A DNA stretch of 15,293 nucleotides from an uncultured Alphaproteobacteria bacterium (lineage in GTDB: Bacteria > Pseudomonadota > Alphaproteobacteria > HIMB59 > GCA-002718135): contig CABYKC010000017.1 of assembly GCA_902519435.1 (NCBI GenBank), positions 1 to 15,293 on the forward strand, read 5' to 3'. The notes under the pieces are model-generated. The model did no database searches, had not been told where the DNA came from, and saw nothing but the letters and a program-made list of their open reading frames with translations. Shown in pieces: positions 1 to 8,289 of this stretch (position 1 is the stretch's first letter; every line of letters begins with the position of its first letter). Both the position numbers and the translations under genes were made by a program.

Positions 1-144
1 TTTGTAGCTTTTGCAATTGGATGTTACGTATATTATCTCTCTAGAAATAAAGAACTAAATGATCAACAGATTAAAAATAGAAAAAGAGTTATGAATTTTT
101 TTTTAATTATAGCTTTAGTTTGTGTTGGCTACTCGTGGTTGTAA
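1..144 (+). CDS. C-terminal fragment of an unidentified membrane protein (5' end outside window)
   Basis: Frame 1 is open from the first base to a TAA at 142-144, giving 47 residues without a start, so the gene begins upstream of the window. The fragment has a hydrophobic stretch (about residues 1-14), a charged hydrophilic segment rich in Lys, Arg, Asn and Gln (about 15-30), and a second hydrophobic helix (about 32-47) that ends almost at the stop. That looks like the last two membrane segments of an inner-membrane protein joined by a basic, probably cytoplasmic loop. I do not recognise the family. The kinase gene follows after 16 bases on the same strand, so the two are probably co-transcribed. 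It does not resemble an ABC ATPase. Confidence 0.55.
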   Translation, partial: FVAFAIGCYVYYLSRNKELNDQQIKNRKRVMNFFLIIALVCVGYSWL

Positions 145-160
145 ATATAAGAGATAACTT

Positions 161-1648
161 TTGAAATATTATATTGCAATTGATGCTGGGACTTCAGTAA
201 TAAAGACTGTAATTTTCAATACAAATTTCAAACACATAAATTCTTATAGTGTTAAAAACCCAGTATTAACTGATAAGTTTGGTAAATCTGAAATTGAAAT
301 GGAAAAATTTTGGTCACTTACCGCAAAATGTATTAAACTTTTAATAAAAAAATCTAAAATTCAGTCACAGTCAATTGTTGGTTTAGGCATAACTGGAAAT
401 ATGGTTGGGTTTTGGTCTATTAATAATAAAAATAAACCAGTAAGAAATGCAATTTTGTGGAATGACACAAGAAGTCAAAAAATTTTCACTAATAAAAAAA
501 TATTTGATCAAATTTATAAAATTACAGGCTCTATCACACAATATGGCTGTACTATACCTATCCTAAAGTGGATGACAAAATTTGAAAGTGAAAATTTAAA
601 GAAAATTAAATACATCTTAACTTGTAAAGATTGGTTAAGATTTAAATTAACAGGGAATATAAATAATGATGAAACAGAAGTTTCAGTATACCCAGGAGAT
701 ATAAAAAATAAAAAATTATCAAAAAAAATCTTCAAAATTTTTAACTTAAGTACTAAATATTTTAAACTTTTCCCAGAAATAAAAAAATCAAATGAATTAG
801 GAGGATACGTTACTAAGAGTGCATCAAAATTAACAAGTTTAAAAGTTGGTACTCCAGTCATTATAGGATGTGGTGATGTAATAGCCTCTATTCTAGGCGC
901 TGGTGGAATTAATCATAACAAAAAAATAAGTATTATTGGAACTACATGTCATAATATCATAGTTAAAAATAATTCGAAAATTTCTCAAGATGGTTCAGGT
1001 TTATTTTTTGCTTCTTTAAATAATACATGGTTAGAAACTAAAATAAATGTTGCAGGTACAACTAATATTGATTGGGTCATTGATAATTTTTACAAAAATC
1101 CAAAAAAGTATACAGAAAAAATTAAAATAATTAATAATTTTGAAAAAAAATATTTAACTTTTAAATATCCAGAAAATTCATTGATATTTCTACCTTATAT
1201 AAATTATGGAGGATCAATATCTCCATTTGTGAATTTAAATTCTAAAGCTGAAATTTTTGGCATTTTACCACATCATAATAATTTTGATGTTATGACTGCT
1301 TGTTATGAAGGTTTAGCATTATCTATTAAGGATTGTTATGCGAATAAAATTAAAACTAAGGACAGTCTTTATCTTGCAGGAGGTGCATCAAAAAGTAAAA
1401 TTTTACCACAATTAATTTCAAATGTTTTAAATATTAAAGTTAAAATTTTAACTAATTCCGAACTAGGTGCGCTAGGTATTTCATTCTTAATTGATAGTTG
1501 CTTGCGTAAAAAAGATTTAAAAAATTTAATTAATGATCACCAAAATATTGGTCATATTTACACACCCCAAAGAAAACAATCCAAATATCTTAATAATAAA
1601 TATCAAAAATATAAAAAATTAAGAGAGTCATTGAATAATATTTGGTGA
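161..1648 (+). CDS. FGGY-family carbohydrate (sugar/polyol) kinase
   Basis: ATP-dependent kinase of the FGGY family (xylulokinase, glycerol kinase and erythritol kinase relatives), which phosphorylates a pentulose or polyol in the cytoplasm. Visible motifs: the N-terminal phosphate-binding DAGTS (residues 8-12), WNDTRS (100-105), GCGDVIAS with the presumed catalytic base Asp239, IIGTTC (258-263), and the C-terminal adenosine-binding LAGGASKS (405-412) followed by GALG (436-439). At 495 residues the length is normal for the family. The start is TTG at 161: the first ATG codons lie far downstream and would remove the essential DAGTS loop. The upstream SD is weak. The gene precedes a sugar ABC transporter, so its substrate is likely what the transporter imports. 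The exact sugar cannot be read from the sequence; a pentulose or tetritol/pentitol is plausible. Confidence 0.93.
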   Translation: MKYYIAIDAGTSVIKTVIFNTNFKHINSYSVKNPVLTDKFGKSEIEMEKFWSLTAKCIKLLIKKSKIQSQSIVGLGITGNMVGFWSINNKNKPVRNAILWNDTRSQKIFTNKKIFDQIYKITGSITQYGCTIPILKWMTKFESENLKKIKYILTCKDWLRFKLTGNINNDETEVSVYPGDIKNKKLSKKIFKIFNLSTKYFKLFPEIKKSNELGGYVTKSASKLTSLKVGTPVIIGCGDVIASILGAGGINHNKKISIIGTTCHNIIVKNNSKISQDGSGLFFASLNNTWLETKINVAGTTNIDWVIDNFYKNPKKYTEKIKIINNFEKKYLTFKYPENSLIFLPYINYGGSISPFVNLNSKAEIFGILPHHNNFDVMTACYEGLALSIKDCYANKIKTKDSLYLAGGASKSKILPQLISNVLNIKVKILTNSELGALGISFLIDSCLRKKDLKNLINDHQNIGHIYTPQRKQSKYLNNKYQKYKKLRESLNNIW

Positions 1649-1719
1649 AAGTCTCAAATTTAGTTGATAATGTTAGTAGATTGATATTAAAATATTAATC
1701 ATAAATTAAGTGAGGAAAA

Positions 1720-2991
1720 ATGAATAAAATTTTATTAATTTTTATTACAGTTCTATTTTCTTTGAATGCTTATGCTGTAACAAATGTTACTTTTTGGCAT
1801 ATGGAAGGTGTTCCACATAGAGTAGATAGAATTCAAACATTAATAGATGAATTTAATTCTGCTAATCCAGATATTAATGTAACACAAGAAGTTCAAAACT
1901 GGGGTGAGATTTACGCTAAAGCTCCTGCATCAGTTGCTGCTGGAACTGCACCAGAAATATTAGTTGGTATTCCAGATTTTACACCTATACTCGCTGATAT
2001 GGGTGCAGCACAACCCGTTGAGGATTTTGTTGCAGAGTTAGATTCAAAATATGGTTTTTACCAAAAAGCACTCGATCAATATACTTATAATGGTCATACT
2101 TGGGCTGTTCCTTTATGGAACATGGGTTTATCACTATGGTATAGAAAAAGTGATTTTGAAGCTGCTGGAATTGAGCCACCAAAAACTTGGTCTGATTTAA
2201 AGAAAGCTGCTAAAGCTCTGACTAAAGATGGAGTTTATGGAATAGGTCTTCCTGGCAACAAGCAACTTTATACCGATCAAACAATCTATAGTTTCATGGT
2301 TAATTCAGGTGCGGAAGAAATTTATAATTCTGATGGTACTTTGAGATTTGATAATCCTCAAACTGTAGCAGCATATGATGTTTATAAAGAACTATATCAA
2401 TATTCAGCTCCTGATGCTGCAAACTGGACTTGGGGTGAAGCAGAAGCTTGTTTTGCAAGTAAAGGCTGTGCAATGATATTGCAGTTCACTGTTATCTCCA
2501 CATATGATTCACAAGCTGGCGGAGACGCAAGCGACTTAGGTGTTATCCAAATCCCTTATGCGAATGGTAAAGCTCATAGAGCTGGAACTGTATCATATGT
2601 TAATTCCGCAATGATTATGACAGATGATGAAGCAAAAATGGAAGCTTCCAAAAAGTTTTTAAGTTTCTTAATGGAGCCTGGAAACTATGGAAGATTTATT
2701 AACATGGAGCCTGGATTATTTTTACCAATAACTGAAGCTGGAAGTAAAGATTCAACTTATTGGGATGATCCAGTTGTTGTAAAATATAAATCACAAGTAG
2801 AAACAATGTTAGATAATTCAACTAGAGGAAGTCTATTTGGTTTTACTAATGGTAATACTTTTACAAGCATATCATCTATATCAGCTCAGAATTTATTAGC
2901 TCAAACTCTTCAACTAACTTTAATTGATGGCAAAAGTGCAAAAGATGCAGTTAGTGAAGGTATGGAAATAATGACTGAAGCTATTGAATAA
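1720..2991 (+). CDS. ABC transporter periplasmic sugar-binding protein (family 1, CUT1)
   Basis: Extracellular solute-binding protein of a CUT1-type ABC importer; it captures a sugar, polyol or glycoside in the periplasm and delivers it to the permeases encoded next. A Sec signal peptide is visible: a Lys after the start, a hydrophobic core (about residues 4-15) and a probable cleavage after AYA (residue 19). The mature protein of about 404 residues has the aromatic-rich, Gly/Pro-containing pattern of family 1 binding proteins, including FWHMEG near the new N-terminus, the PLWNMGLSLWYRK region (131-143), and SFLMEPGNYGRF and GLFLPI further on. It has exactly two cysteines (244 and 250), which could form a disulfide. 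A fair SD (GTGAGG) precedes the ATG. The 71-base gap after the kinase gene has a weak promoter-like TTGATA (1664-1669) but no convincing -10 element. The ligand is unknown. Confidence 0.95.
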   Translation: MNKILLIFITVLFSLNAYAVTNVTFWHMEGVPHRVDRIQTLIDEFNSANPDINVTQEVQNWGEIYAKAPASVAAGTAPEILVGIPDFTPILADMGAAQPVEDFVAELDSKYGFYQKALDQYTYNGHTWAVPLWNMGLSLWYRKSDFEAAGIEPPKTWSDLKKAAKALTKDGVYGIGLPGNKQLYTDQTIYSFMVNSGAEEIYNSDGTLRFDNPQTVAAYDVYKELYQYSAPDAANWTWGEAEACFASKGCAMILQFTVISTYDSQAGGDASDLGVIQIPYANGKAHRAGTVSYVNSAMIMTDDEAKMEASKKFLSFLMEPGNYGRFINMEPGLFLPITEAGSKDSTYWDDPVVVKYKSQVETMLDNSTRGSLFGFTNGNTFTSISSISAQNLLAQTLQLTLIDGKSAKDAVSEGMEIMTEAIE

Positions 2992-3004
2992 TTTATAACA
3001 TTTT

Positions 3005-3027
3005 CAGCACCTCTCTTAGAGGTGCTG
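3005..3027 (+). promoter_or_regulatory. Intercistronic hairpin overlapping the permease ribosome-binding site
   Basis: A perfect 10-bp inverted repeat (3005-3014 pairs with 3018-3027) with a 3-base loop, GC-rich for this genome, sits 13 bases after the binding-protein stop. The following bases (tcatttctg) are not a proper T-tract, so it is a poor intrinsic terminator. The 3' arm contains GAGGTG (3019-3024), the only SD-like sequence ahead of the GTG start at 3036. The hairpin could protect the 3' end of the binding-protein mRNA and also reduce permease translation. Both effects would give the excess of binding protein over permease typical of ABC importers. The structure is seen directly; the function is inferred. 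Confidence 0.7.
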
Positions 3028-3035
3028 TCATTTCT

Positions 3036-3908
3036 GTGAAAAAAAATAATATTGAAGGTTGGCTGTTTGTATCTCCATTAGTCATTTGGATTTCTCTTAT
3101 TATTTTAGTTCCAATTTATATAGCATTTGAATTAAGTTTATTTAATGTCAAGATAATTGGTACATCAGGAAAATTTGTAGGTATTGATAACTACATAAAA
3201 CTATTTGGTAAATCTAAATTTTTAAATGCTTCATTAAATAGTTTCTATTGGATAATTGGTAATGCAATCTGTCAGACATTTTTTGCGTTCACTATTGCCT
3301 TAACTATTAATTATAAATTTCCTGGTAAAAAAATTATGGCTAATTGGATTATCTTATCATTTATTATTCCAACAGTAGTTGTTGTTGTAATTTGGAAATT
3401 AATGTTGAGTAGTAGTAGTGGTGTAATAAATTCTGTTCTAATCGATATTGGATTATTAGATGAAGCAACGGGTTTCTTTAGTTCTCCTAATAAAGCTTTT
3501 ATAAGCTTAGTTCTAATAAACTCATGGCGTTGGAGTCCTTTTTTAGCATTAATTATTCTTTCTGGACTTAATTCTATTAATAGAGAAATGTATGATGCAT
3601 CTAAAGTTGATGGAGCGAATTTTGTTCAACAATTTCTTTTCATTACATTTCCAAACCTTAAAAGTGTTCTTTTTGTTTTAGGTCTAGTTGGTACATTATT
3701 ATCATTTAATATATTTGACATTATATGGTTAATCACAAAGGGCGGACCATCAAGTGCTACAACTACCTTACCATTATTAATTTATGAAACAGCTTTTACT
3801 AAATTTAGAATTAGTCAAGCTGCGACCTTATCAATAGTAACTAGCTTTTTGTTATTACTATTCTCAATAATATTTATCAAATCCATGGCGCCAAAAGAAG
3901 ATGATTAA
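3036..3908 (+). CDS. ABC sugar transporter permease, MalF/UgpA type
   Basis: Inner-membrane subunit of the CUT1 importer. The 290 residues contain about six hydrophobic helices, starting with one at about residues 10-30. A cytoplasmic EAA-type loop (about 185-211, containing YDASKVDGANFVQQF) docks the ATPase. The segment with TKGGPSSATTTLPLLIY (about 234-250) is typical of MalF/UgpA-like permeases. The start is GTG at 3036; no other start codon lies in frame between the preceding stop and this point. Its SD-like GAGGTG lies rather far upstream (11 intervening bases) and inside the 3005-3027 hairpin. The 3' end overlaps the next permease gene by 8 bases, indicating translational coupling. It should pair with the following permease as a heterodimer. 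Confidence 0.95.
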   Translation: MKKNNIEGWLFVSPLVIWISLIILVPIYIAFELSLFNVKIIGTSGKFVGIDNYIKLFGKSKFLNASLNSFYWIIGNAICQTFFAFTIALTINYKFPGKKIMANWIILSFIIPTVVVVVIWKLMLSSSSGVINSVLIDIGLLDEATGFFSSPNKAFISLVLINSWRWSPFLALIILSGLNSINREMYDASKVDGANFVQQFLFITFPNLKSVLFVLGLVGTLLSFNIFDIIWLITKGGPSSATTTLPLLIYETAFTKFRISQAATLSIVTSFLLLLFSIIFIKSMAPKEDD

Positions 3909-4731
3909 AGAAAATAATATCAAACTTATATTTTTAAGCTTATCTTTATTATTAATAATACTTATTTTTTTCTTTCCTTTTTTTTGGATAATTACATCAT
4001 CTTTTAAAAGCCCTGAAGAAATTATTGCTACATCTACAACTATTATTCCAAGATCTTTTACTTTAGAGCATTATAATAAAATATTATTTAACTCAGATTT
4101 TTTTATATATTTAAAAAATAGTTTAATAGTTTCATTTTCTTCTATGATAATTTCCATCATTTTATCTGTATCAGCAGCTTATGGCTTACATAAACTTAAA
4201 TTTTATGGAAATAAATTTGTAGAATACTCGCTTCTAGTTACTTATGCTTTTCCAGGAGTAATTTTATTAGTACCTATTTATTTATTGTTTGCAAAAGTAA
4301 ATCTACTTAACAGTTATTTTGCTTTGATTGTTGTTAATGTTTTATTTGCCACTCCATTTGCGGTTTGGATGTTAAAAGCTTTCTTTAAATTAATTCCTAA
4401 TGAGATAGAGGAGGCGGCATATATTGATGGCGCATCTAGATATATCGTAATTTCTAGAATTATTGTTCCTCTAGCTGCCCCAGGTATAGCGAGTGTAGCA
4501 ATTTTTTGCTTTATTATTTCTTGGACAGAATATCTTTTTGCGTCAATATTAATAAGTGGCGATGATCTAAAAACCTTACCTGTTGGTCTAGCTGGAATTG
4601 TTGGTCAATATCAAATTGATTGGGGTTTTTTATTATCTGGAGCTGTTCTTGCAAGTTTACCAGTGATATTATTATTTGTATTTATTGGAAAATATTTTGT
4701 ATCTGGTTTAACTGAAGGAGCAGTTAAATAA
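3901..4731 (+). CDS. ABC sugar transporter permease, MalG/UgpE type
   Basis: Second inner-membrane subunit of the importer, 276 residues with about six hydrophobic helices. The first, at about residues 8-33, includes a run of Phe, and is followed by the family-typical TSSFKSPEEI. The EAA loop is well conserved (about 170-197: EEAAYIDGASRYIVISRI, then VPLAAPG) and would contact the ATPase. A conserved membrane segment with SWTEYLFASIL follows, as in MalG-like permeases. The ATG lies inside the end of the previous gene (8-base overlap), so the two should be made in equal amounts. No ABC ATPase gene follows; the next gene is a small soluble protein. The missing ATPase must come from elsewhere, either as a shared MsmX/UgpC-like subunit or as a gene outside the window. 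Confidence 0.95.
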   Translation: MIKENNIKLIFLSLSLLLIILIFFFPFFWIITSSFKSPEEIIATSTTIIPRSFTLEHYNKILFNSDFFIYLKNSLIVSFSSMIISIILSVSAAYGLHKLKFYGNKFVEYSLLVTYAFPGVILLVPIYLLFAKVNLLNSYFALIVVNVLFATPFAVWMLKAFFKLIPNEIEEAAYIDGASRYIVISRIIVPLAAPGIASVAIFCFIISWTEYLFASILISGDDLKTLPVGLAGIVGQYQIDWGFLLSGAVLASLPVILLFVFIGKYFVSGLTEGAVK

Positions 4732-4754
4732 TTGAATAAAATGAAGGAGGAAAA

Positions 4755-5039
4755 ATGACAGTAGCAAGAATAACAACAATTAACTTTAAATCTAAAGAAG
4801 ATGCTGATGAATCTATTAAAGATTATTCAGCAAAAGCACCAAGTGAATTTCCTGAAGCACAACAATTACTACAAATTCGTGCAAGTGATACAACTGTAAT
4901 GGCTGTATCTTTATATACTGATAATGATGCAATGGAGCGTGCTTCTGCAGCTAGAGCTAAAAGAATGAGTAATAATGAAAAAACTTTTGATGTTGTTGAT
5001 ACAAAGACTGGTGAAGTAACATTAAATCATAAAAATTAA
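4755..5039 (+). CDS. Small soluble protein, possibly dimeric alpha/beta-barrel (ABM-like) fold
   Basis: A 94-residue protein without signal peptide or membrane segment. Its pattern is an N-terminal strand (VARITTINF), a charged helix, a central strand (VMAVSLY) and a second long helix rich in Ala, Arg and Met. This resembles the ferredoxin-like dimeric alpha/beta-barrel proteins (antibiotic biosynthesis monooxygenase-like); the fold assignment is a guess from the pattern, and no catalytic residue can be named. It has one of the two best ribosome-binding sites in the window, AAGGAGG at 4744-4750, four bases before the ATG, suggesting strong expression. It starts 23 bases after the second permease gene, probably in the same transcript, and its stop is only 7 bases before the tRNA-Arg gene. 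Its role in the transport operon is unknown. Confidence 0.75.
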   Translation: MTVARITTINFKSKEDADESIKDYSAKAPSEFPEAQQLLQIRASDTTVMAVSLYTDNDAMERASAARAKRMSNNEKTFDVVDTKTGEVTLNHKN

Positions 5040-5046
5040 AAAAGGA

Positions 5047-5123
5047 GTGCCCGTAGCTCAGTAGGATAGAGCACCAGATTCCTAATCTGGGGGTCGCATG
5101 TTCGAATCATGCCGGGCACGCCA
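5047..5123 (+). tRNA. tRNA-Arg, anticodon CCU
   Basis: A complete 77-base cloverleaf. The 7-bp acceptor stem GTGCCCG pairs with CGGGCAC, the D stem is GCTC/GAGC, the anticodon stem CCAGA/TCTGG closes the 7-base loop TTCCTAA, and the T stem GCATG/CATGC encloses TTCGAAT. All stems are fully paired. The anticodon is CCT at 5081-5083, so it reads AGG arginine codons. The 3' CCA is encoded (5121-5123) after discriminator G5120. It begins 7 bases after the stop of the small-protein gene and ends 49 bases before ureD, all on the same strand. It is therefore either released from a longer transcript or driven by a promoter inside the upstream gene. Confidence 0.98.
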
Positions 5124-5131
5124 AATATTCA

Positions 5132-5159
5132 TTTTCATATATTTTGTTTCGATTATAAT
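5132..5159 (+). promoter_or_regulatory. Candidate sigma-70 promoter for the urease operon
   Basis: A perfect TATAAT (5154-5159) lies 16 bases downstream of TTTTCA (5132-5137, four of six matches to the -35 consensus) in the short gap between tRNA-Arg and ureD. Predicted initiation near 5166 would give a leader of only about 7 bases before the ureD ATG at 5173. That fits the lack of any SD there. In such AT-rich DNA a TATAAT can arise by chance, so this remains a candidate. Confidence 0.4.
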
Positions 5160-5172
5160 TAATTGAATAATT

Positions 5173-5967
5173 ATGGATAAATTACTTCAAAGGTCAAATG
5201 GGGAAATTAATATTGAGTTATTTGATAATAATTTTAAAAAATTTTTTCAAAGTGGTTGTTGTAAAATTTTAAATCCAAATAATTATAATGATAATAAAGA
5301 ATTAGTTTTAATTAACACTGCAGGAGGAATTACTTGTAACGATAATATTGAAATTAATGCTACAATTCATAATTCTGAATTAAGTATTTGTACGCAAGCC
5401 GCTGAAAAGATTTATTCAGGAATAGGTGATCCTGCTAAAGTAAATATAAATATCAATTTAAATAATTCAACTTTGTATTGGTTGCCCAAAGAGTTAATCT
5501 TATTTGATAATTCAAAATTAAGAAGAAGTATAAATATTAATCTATCAAACAATTCTAATTTAATTTTTTGTGAAACTACGATTTTTGGAAGAAAAGCAAT
5601 GTCTGAAAAAATTAAAAATATTTCTTTTTCTGATCAATGGAAAATTTTTATGATTTCTACAATAAAGCATTTTGAAACAATTAATATAAAAGGTTTAGCG
5701 ATTGATAATTTTAAAAACAATTATACCTTTAATAATCAATCATCTTTATCAACAATTTTAATTTTTGGTGATATTATTCATCAACTTGAGTCTGAATTAA
5801 GTAAAGTAACAAAAAACTTAGAAAATCATTATTGTGAAATGTCAAAATTTGATGATAAGATTGTAATTAGGTGCTTAGCTGATGATAATTATGATTTAAA
5901 AAAAACACTAAATTTTATTATGAAAAATGTAATAAATGATAAACTACCAAAAAGTTGGGATCTATAA
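5173..5967 (+). CDS. ureD: Urease accessory protein UreD (UreH)
   Basis: UreD is the scaffold that binds apo-urease and, with UreF and UreG, guides nickel to the active site. This copy is recognised by LINTAGGITCND (about residues 47-58), CTQAAEKIYSG (about 73-83), WLPKELILFD, a GRKAMSE segment and the C-terminal LPKSWDL, all at the expected order and spacing for the family. At 264 residues it is close to the usual 270-280. Two oddities: the protein is very rich in Asn, Ile and Lys, consistent with AT pressure, and the usual GGITGGD-type motif reads GGITCND. No SD precedes the ATG, and the gene may be nearly leaderless (see the promoter at 5132-5159). The stop is followed directly by the ureA ATG with no gap. 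Confidence 0.93.
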   Translation: MDKLLQRSNGEINIELFDNNFKKFFQSGCCKILNPNNYNDNKELVLINTAGGITCNDNIEINATIHNSELSICTQAAEKIYSGIGDPAKVNININLNNSTLYWLPKELILFDNSKLRRSININLSNNSNLIFCETTIFGRKAMSEKIKNISFSDQWKIFMISTIKHFETINIKGLAIDNFKNNYTFNNQSSLSTILIFGDIIHQLESELSKVTKNLENHYCEMSKFDDKIVIRCLADDNYDLKKTLNFIMKNVINDKLPKSWDL

Positions 5968-6270
5968 ATGAAATTAACACCAAGAGAAAAAGATAAGTTG
6001 ATGGTGAGTATGGCGGCCAATGTCGCCAGAAAACGTTTAGAAAGAGGTGTTAAACTTAATTATCCAGAAGCTATAGCGTTGATAACAGATTTTGTCATAG
6101 AAGGTGCAAGAGATGGAAAAATGGTATCAGAATTAATGGAAACAGGAGCGCATGTAGTAAAAAAAGAAGATTGTATGGATGGTATTCCAGACATGATTTC
6201 TGAAGTACAGGTTGAAGCTACATTTCCAGATGGAACAAAATTAGTAACAGTACATAAACCGATTAGATAA
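5968..6270 (+). CDS. ureA: Urease gamma subunit
   Basis: Structural gamma subunit of the nickel urease (UreABC)3, which hydrolyses urea to ammonia and carbamate in the cytoplasm. The 100-residue protein has the standard family length and sequence. It opens with [20 protein letters not shown], continues with [13 protein letters not shown], and includes the IEGARDGK and [19 protein letters not shown] segments and a final HKPIR. Gamma and beta are separate genes, the usual arrangement in Proteobacteria and unlike the fused form of Helicobacter. The ATG abuts the ureD stop, and the stop codon shares one base with the ureB ATG (TAATG), so translation is coupled along the operon. Confidence 0.98.
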   Translation: MKLTPREKDKLMVSMAANVARKRLERGVKLNYPEAIALITDFVIEGARDGKMVSELMETGAHVVKKEDCMDGIPDMISEVQVEATFPDGTKLVTVHKPIR

Positions 6271-6578
6271 TGAAACCTGGTGAAATAATAACAAAACAAA
6301 CTAGTGACATTCATTTAAATGTTGAAAGACAATCAATAACTTTAAAAGTTTCAAATAGTGGAGATCGACCAATTCAAGTTGGTAGTCATTATCATTTTGC
6401 TGAAACAAATGAATATTTAAAATTCAATAGAGAAAAATCAAATGGTATGCGTTTAGATATACCATCTGGCACAGCTGTTCGGTTTGAACCCGGTCAATCA
6501 AAAGATGTAGAATTAATTCCAATAACCGGAAAAAGGAAGATATTTGGTTTTAATAAGAAGATAATGGGTCAATTGTAA
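6270..6578 (+). CDS. ureB: Urease beta subunit
   Basis: Structural beta subunit of urease, 102 residues, the usual size for a stand-alone UreB. Diagnostic segments are MKPGEIITK at the start, [19 protein letters not shown] (about 28-46), the [15 protein letters not shown] block and a C-terminal IFGFN. It packs against UreC and UreA in the trimer of heterotrimers and contributes no metal ligand. Its ATG overlaps the last base of the ureA stop, and its stop overlaps the ureC ATG by one base in the same way. All three structural genes are thus coupled for equal synthesis. Confidence 0.98.
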   Translation: MKPGEIITKQTSDIHLNVERQSITLKVSNSGDRPIQVGSHYHFAETNEYLKFNREKSNGMRLDIPSGTAVRFEPGQSKDVELIPITGKRKIFGFNKKIMGQL

Positions 6579-8284
6579 TGAAGAAAATAAAAAGAGAAGC
6601 TTATGCCGATATGTATGGGCCCACAACTGGTGATAAAGTTAGACTTGCTGACACTGAATTATTTATTGAAGTGGAAAAAGATTTAACAACTTATGGAGAA
6701 GAAGTAAAATTTGGTGGTGGAAAAGTAATTCGAGATGGAATGGGACAATCTCAAGTATCTCGTAAAGATGGTGCTGTAGATACAGTTATAACAAATGCCT
6801 TAATAGTAGATGTAAATGGAATTTATAAAGCTGATATTGGTCTTAAAGATGGATTAATTTATGAAATTGGAAAAGCAGGTAATCCAGATACACAACCCAA
6901 TGTAAATATTATTATTGGACCTGGAACAGAAATAATTGCTGGTGAAGGCAAAATTATAACAGCTGGCGGATTTGACAGTCATATACATTTTATTTGTCCA
7001 CAGCAAATAGATGATGCACTTCATTCAGGTATTACAACTATGTTGGGAGGAGGAACTGGTCCTGCACATGGTACTTTAGCTACAACAGTTACACCTGGAT
7101 CATGGCATATAGAAAGAATGATACAATCAGCAGATGCTTTTTCTATGAACTTGGCTTTTGCTGGTAAAGGAAATAGTTCATTGCCTAAAGCACTTGAAGA
7201 ACAAGTAATTGCTGGTGCAAGTTCACTAAAATTACATGAAGATTGGGGTACAACCCCAGCAGCAATAGACAATTGTTTAAATGTAGCTGAGGATCATGAC
7301 ATTCAAGTAATGATTCATACAGATACATTAAATGAAAGTGGATTTGTAGAAAGTACTATTAATGCAATCAATGGAAGAACCATTCATGCATTTCATACTG
7401 AAGGAGCTGGTGGTGGTCATGCACCGGATATTATAAAAGTTTGTGGTGAACAATATGTTATTCCTTCTTCTACTAACCCAACAAGACCCTATACAGTTAA
7501 TACAGTTGAAGAACATTTAGATATGTTAATGGTTTGCCATCACTTGGATAAATCAATACCTGAAGATGTGGCATTTGCTGAAAGTCGAATTCGAAAAGAA
7601 ACAATTGCAGCAGAAGATATACTGCATGACATGGGTGCTTTTTCAATTATTGCGTCTGATAGTCAGGCCATGGGTCGTGTTGGTGAGGTTATTATTAGAA
7701 CTTGGCAAACAGCACATAAAATGAAAGTTCAACGGGGACAATTAAAGGAAGAGCAGGGTGATAATGATAATTTACGTGTTAAACGTTATATTGCAAAATA
7801 TACAATTAATCCTGCCATTGCTCATGGTATTTCCGATCATATTGGCAGTATTGAAAAAAATAAACGTGCCGATATAGTCATTTGGGATACTGCTTTTTTT
7901 GGTGTTAAACCTGAAATGGTTTTGCAAGGTGGAAGTATTTCTTGTTCGCAAATGGGTGATCCTAATGCCTCTATTCCAACACCACAACCAGTGTATTCAC
8001 GACCAATGTTTTCTTCTTTTGGAAAATCATTAGAAAAATCTACTGCAACATTTGTAAGTAAAGCGTCTTTAGATAAAAATTCATTCAAAAATTCTGGAAT
8101 TAGCAAATCTTTATTGCCAGTTAAAAATATTAGAAAAATTTCTAAAAAAGATATGGTATTAAATGATTATTGTCCAAATATAGAAGTTAATCCAGAAACT
8201 TATGAAGTTAAGGCAGATGGAGAATTAATTACCTGTGAGCCTGCTAAAATACTACCTTTAGCTCAACGTTATTTCATGTATTAA
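6578..8284 (+). CDS. ureC: Urease alpha (catalytic) subunit
   Basis: Catalytic subunit with the di-nickel centre. At 568 residues it is full length. Every key residue is present, one position later than in the Klebsiella enzyme: nickel ligands His135 and His137 (in GFDSHIHF), the bridging carbamylated Lys218 (in [10 protein letters not shown]), His247 and His273, and Asp361 (in [13 protein letters not shown]). Flap residue Cys320 and catalytic His321 (in [13 protein letters not shown]) and the R of AESRIR (337) are also kept. The enzyme should be active once nickel is inserted. The start overlaps the ureB stop by one base. The gene ends 5 bases before ureE. No insertion, deletion or frame disruption is seen. 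Confidence 0.99.
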   Translation: MKKIKREAYADMYGPTTGDKVRLADTELFIEVEKDLTTYGEEVKFGGGKVIRDGMGQSQVSRKDGAVDTVITNALIVDVNGIYKADIGLKDGLIYEIGKAGNPDTQPNVNIIIGPGTEIIAGEGKIITAGGFDSHIHFICPQQIDDALHSGITTMLGGGTGPAHGTLATTVTPGSWHIERMIQSADAFSMNLAFAGKGNSSLPKALEEQVIAGASSLKLHEDWGTTPAAIDNCLNVAEDHDIQVMIHTDTLNESGFVESTINAINGRTIHAFHTEGAGGGHAPDIIKVCGEQYVIPSSTNPTRPYTVNTVEEHLDMLMVCHHLDKSIPEDVAFAESRIRKETIAAEDILHDMGAFSIIASDSQAMGRVGEVIIRTWQTAHKMKVQRGQLKEEQGDNDNLRVKRYIAKYTINPAIAHGISDHIGSIEKNKRADIVIWDTAFFGVKPEMVLQGGSISCSQMGDPNASIPTPQPVYSRPMFSSFGKSLEKSTATFVSKASLDKNSFKNSGISKSLLPVKNIRKISKKDMVLNDYCPNIEVNPETYEVKADGELITCEPAKILPLAQRYFMY

Positions 8285-8289
8285 ATTTT

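Noticed and set aside
514..861. Leftward open frame opposite the kinase gene
   Set aside because: It lies fully inside a gene with intact FGGY motifs and has no coherent features of its own. AT-rich coding DNA commonly leaves the opposite strand open.
3005..3027. The hairpin as a true operon-ending terminator
   Set aside because: It lacks a T-tract and lies between subunits of one transporter, so complete termination would cut off the permeases.
7021..8106. Several leftward open frames opposite ureC
   Set aside because: ureC is unmistakable in the forward frame. The reverse frames are shadows with odd composition.
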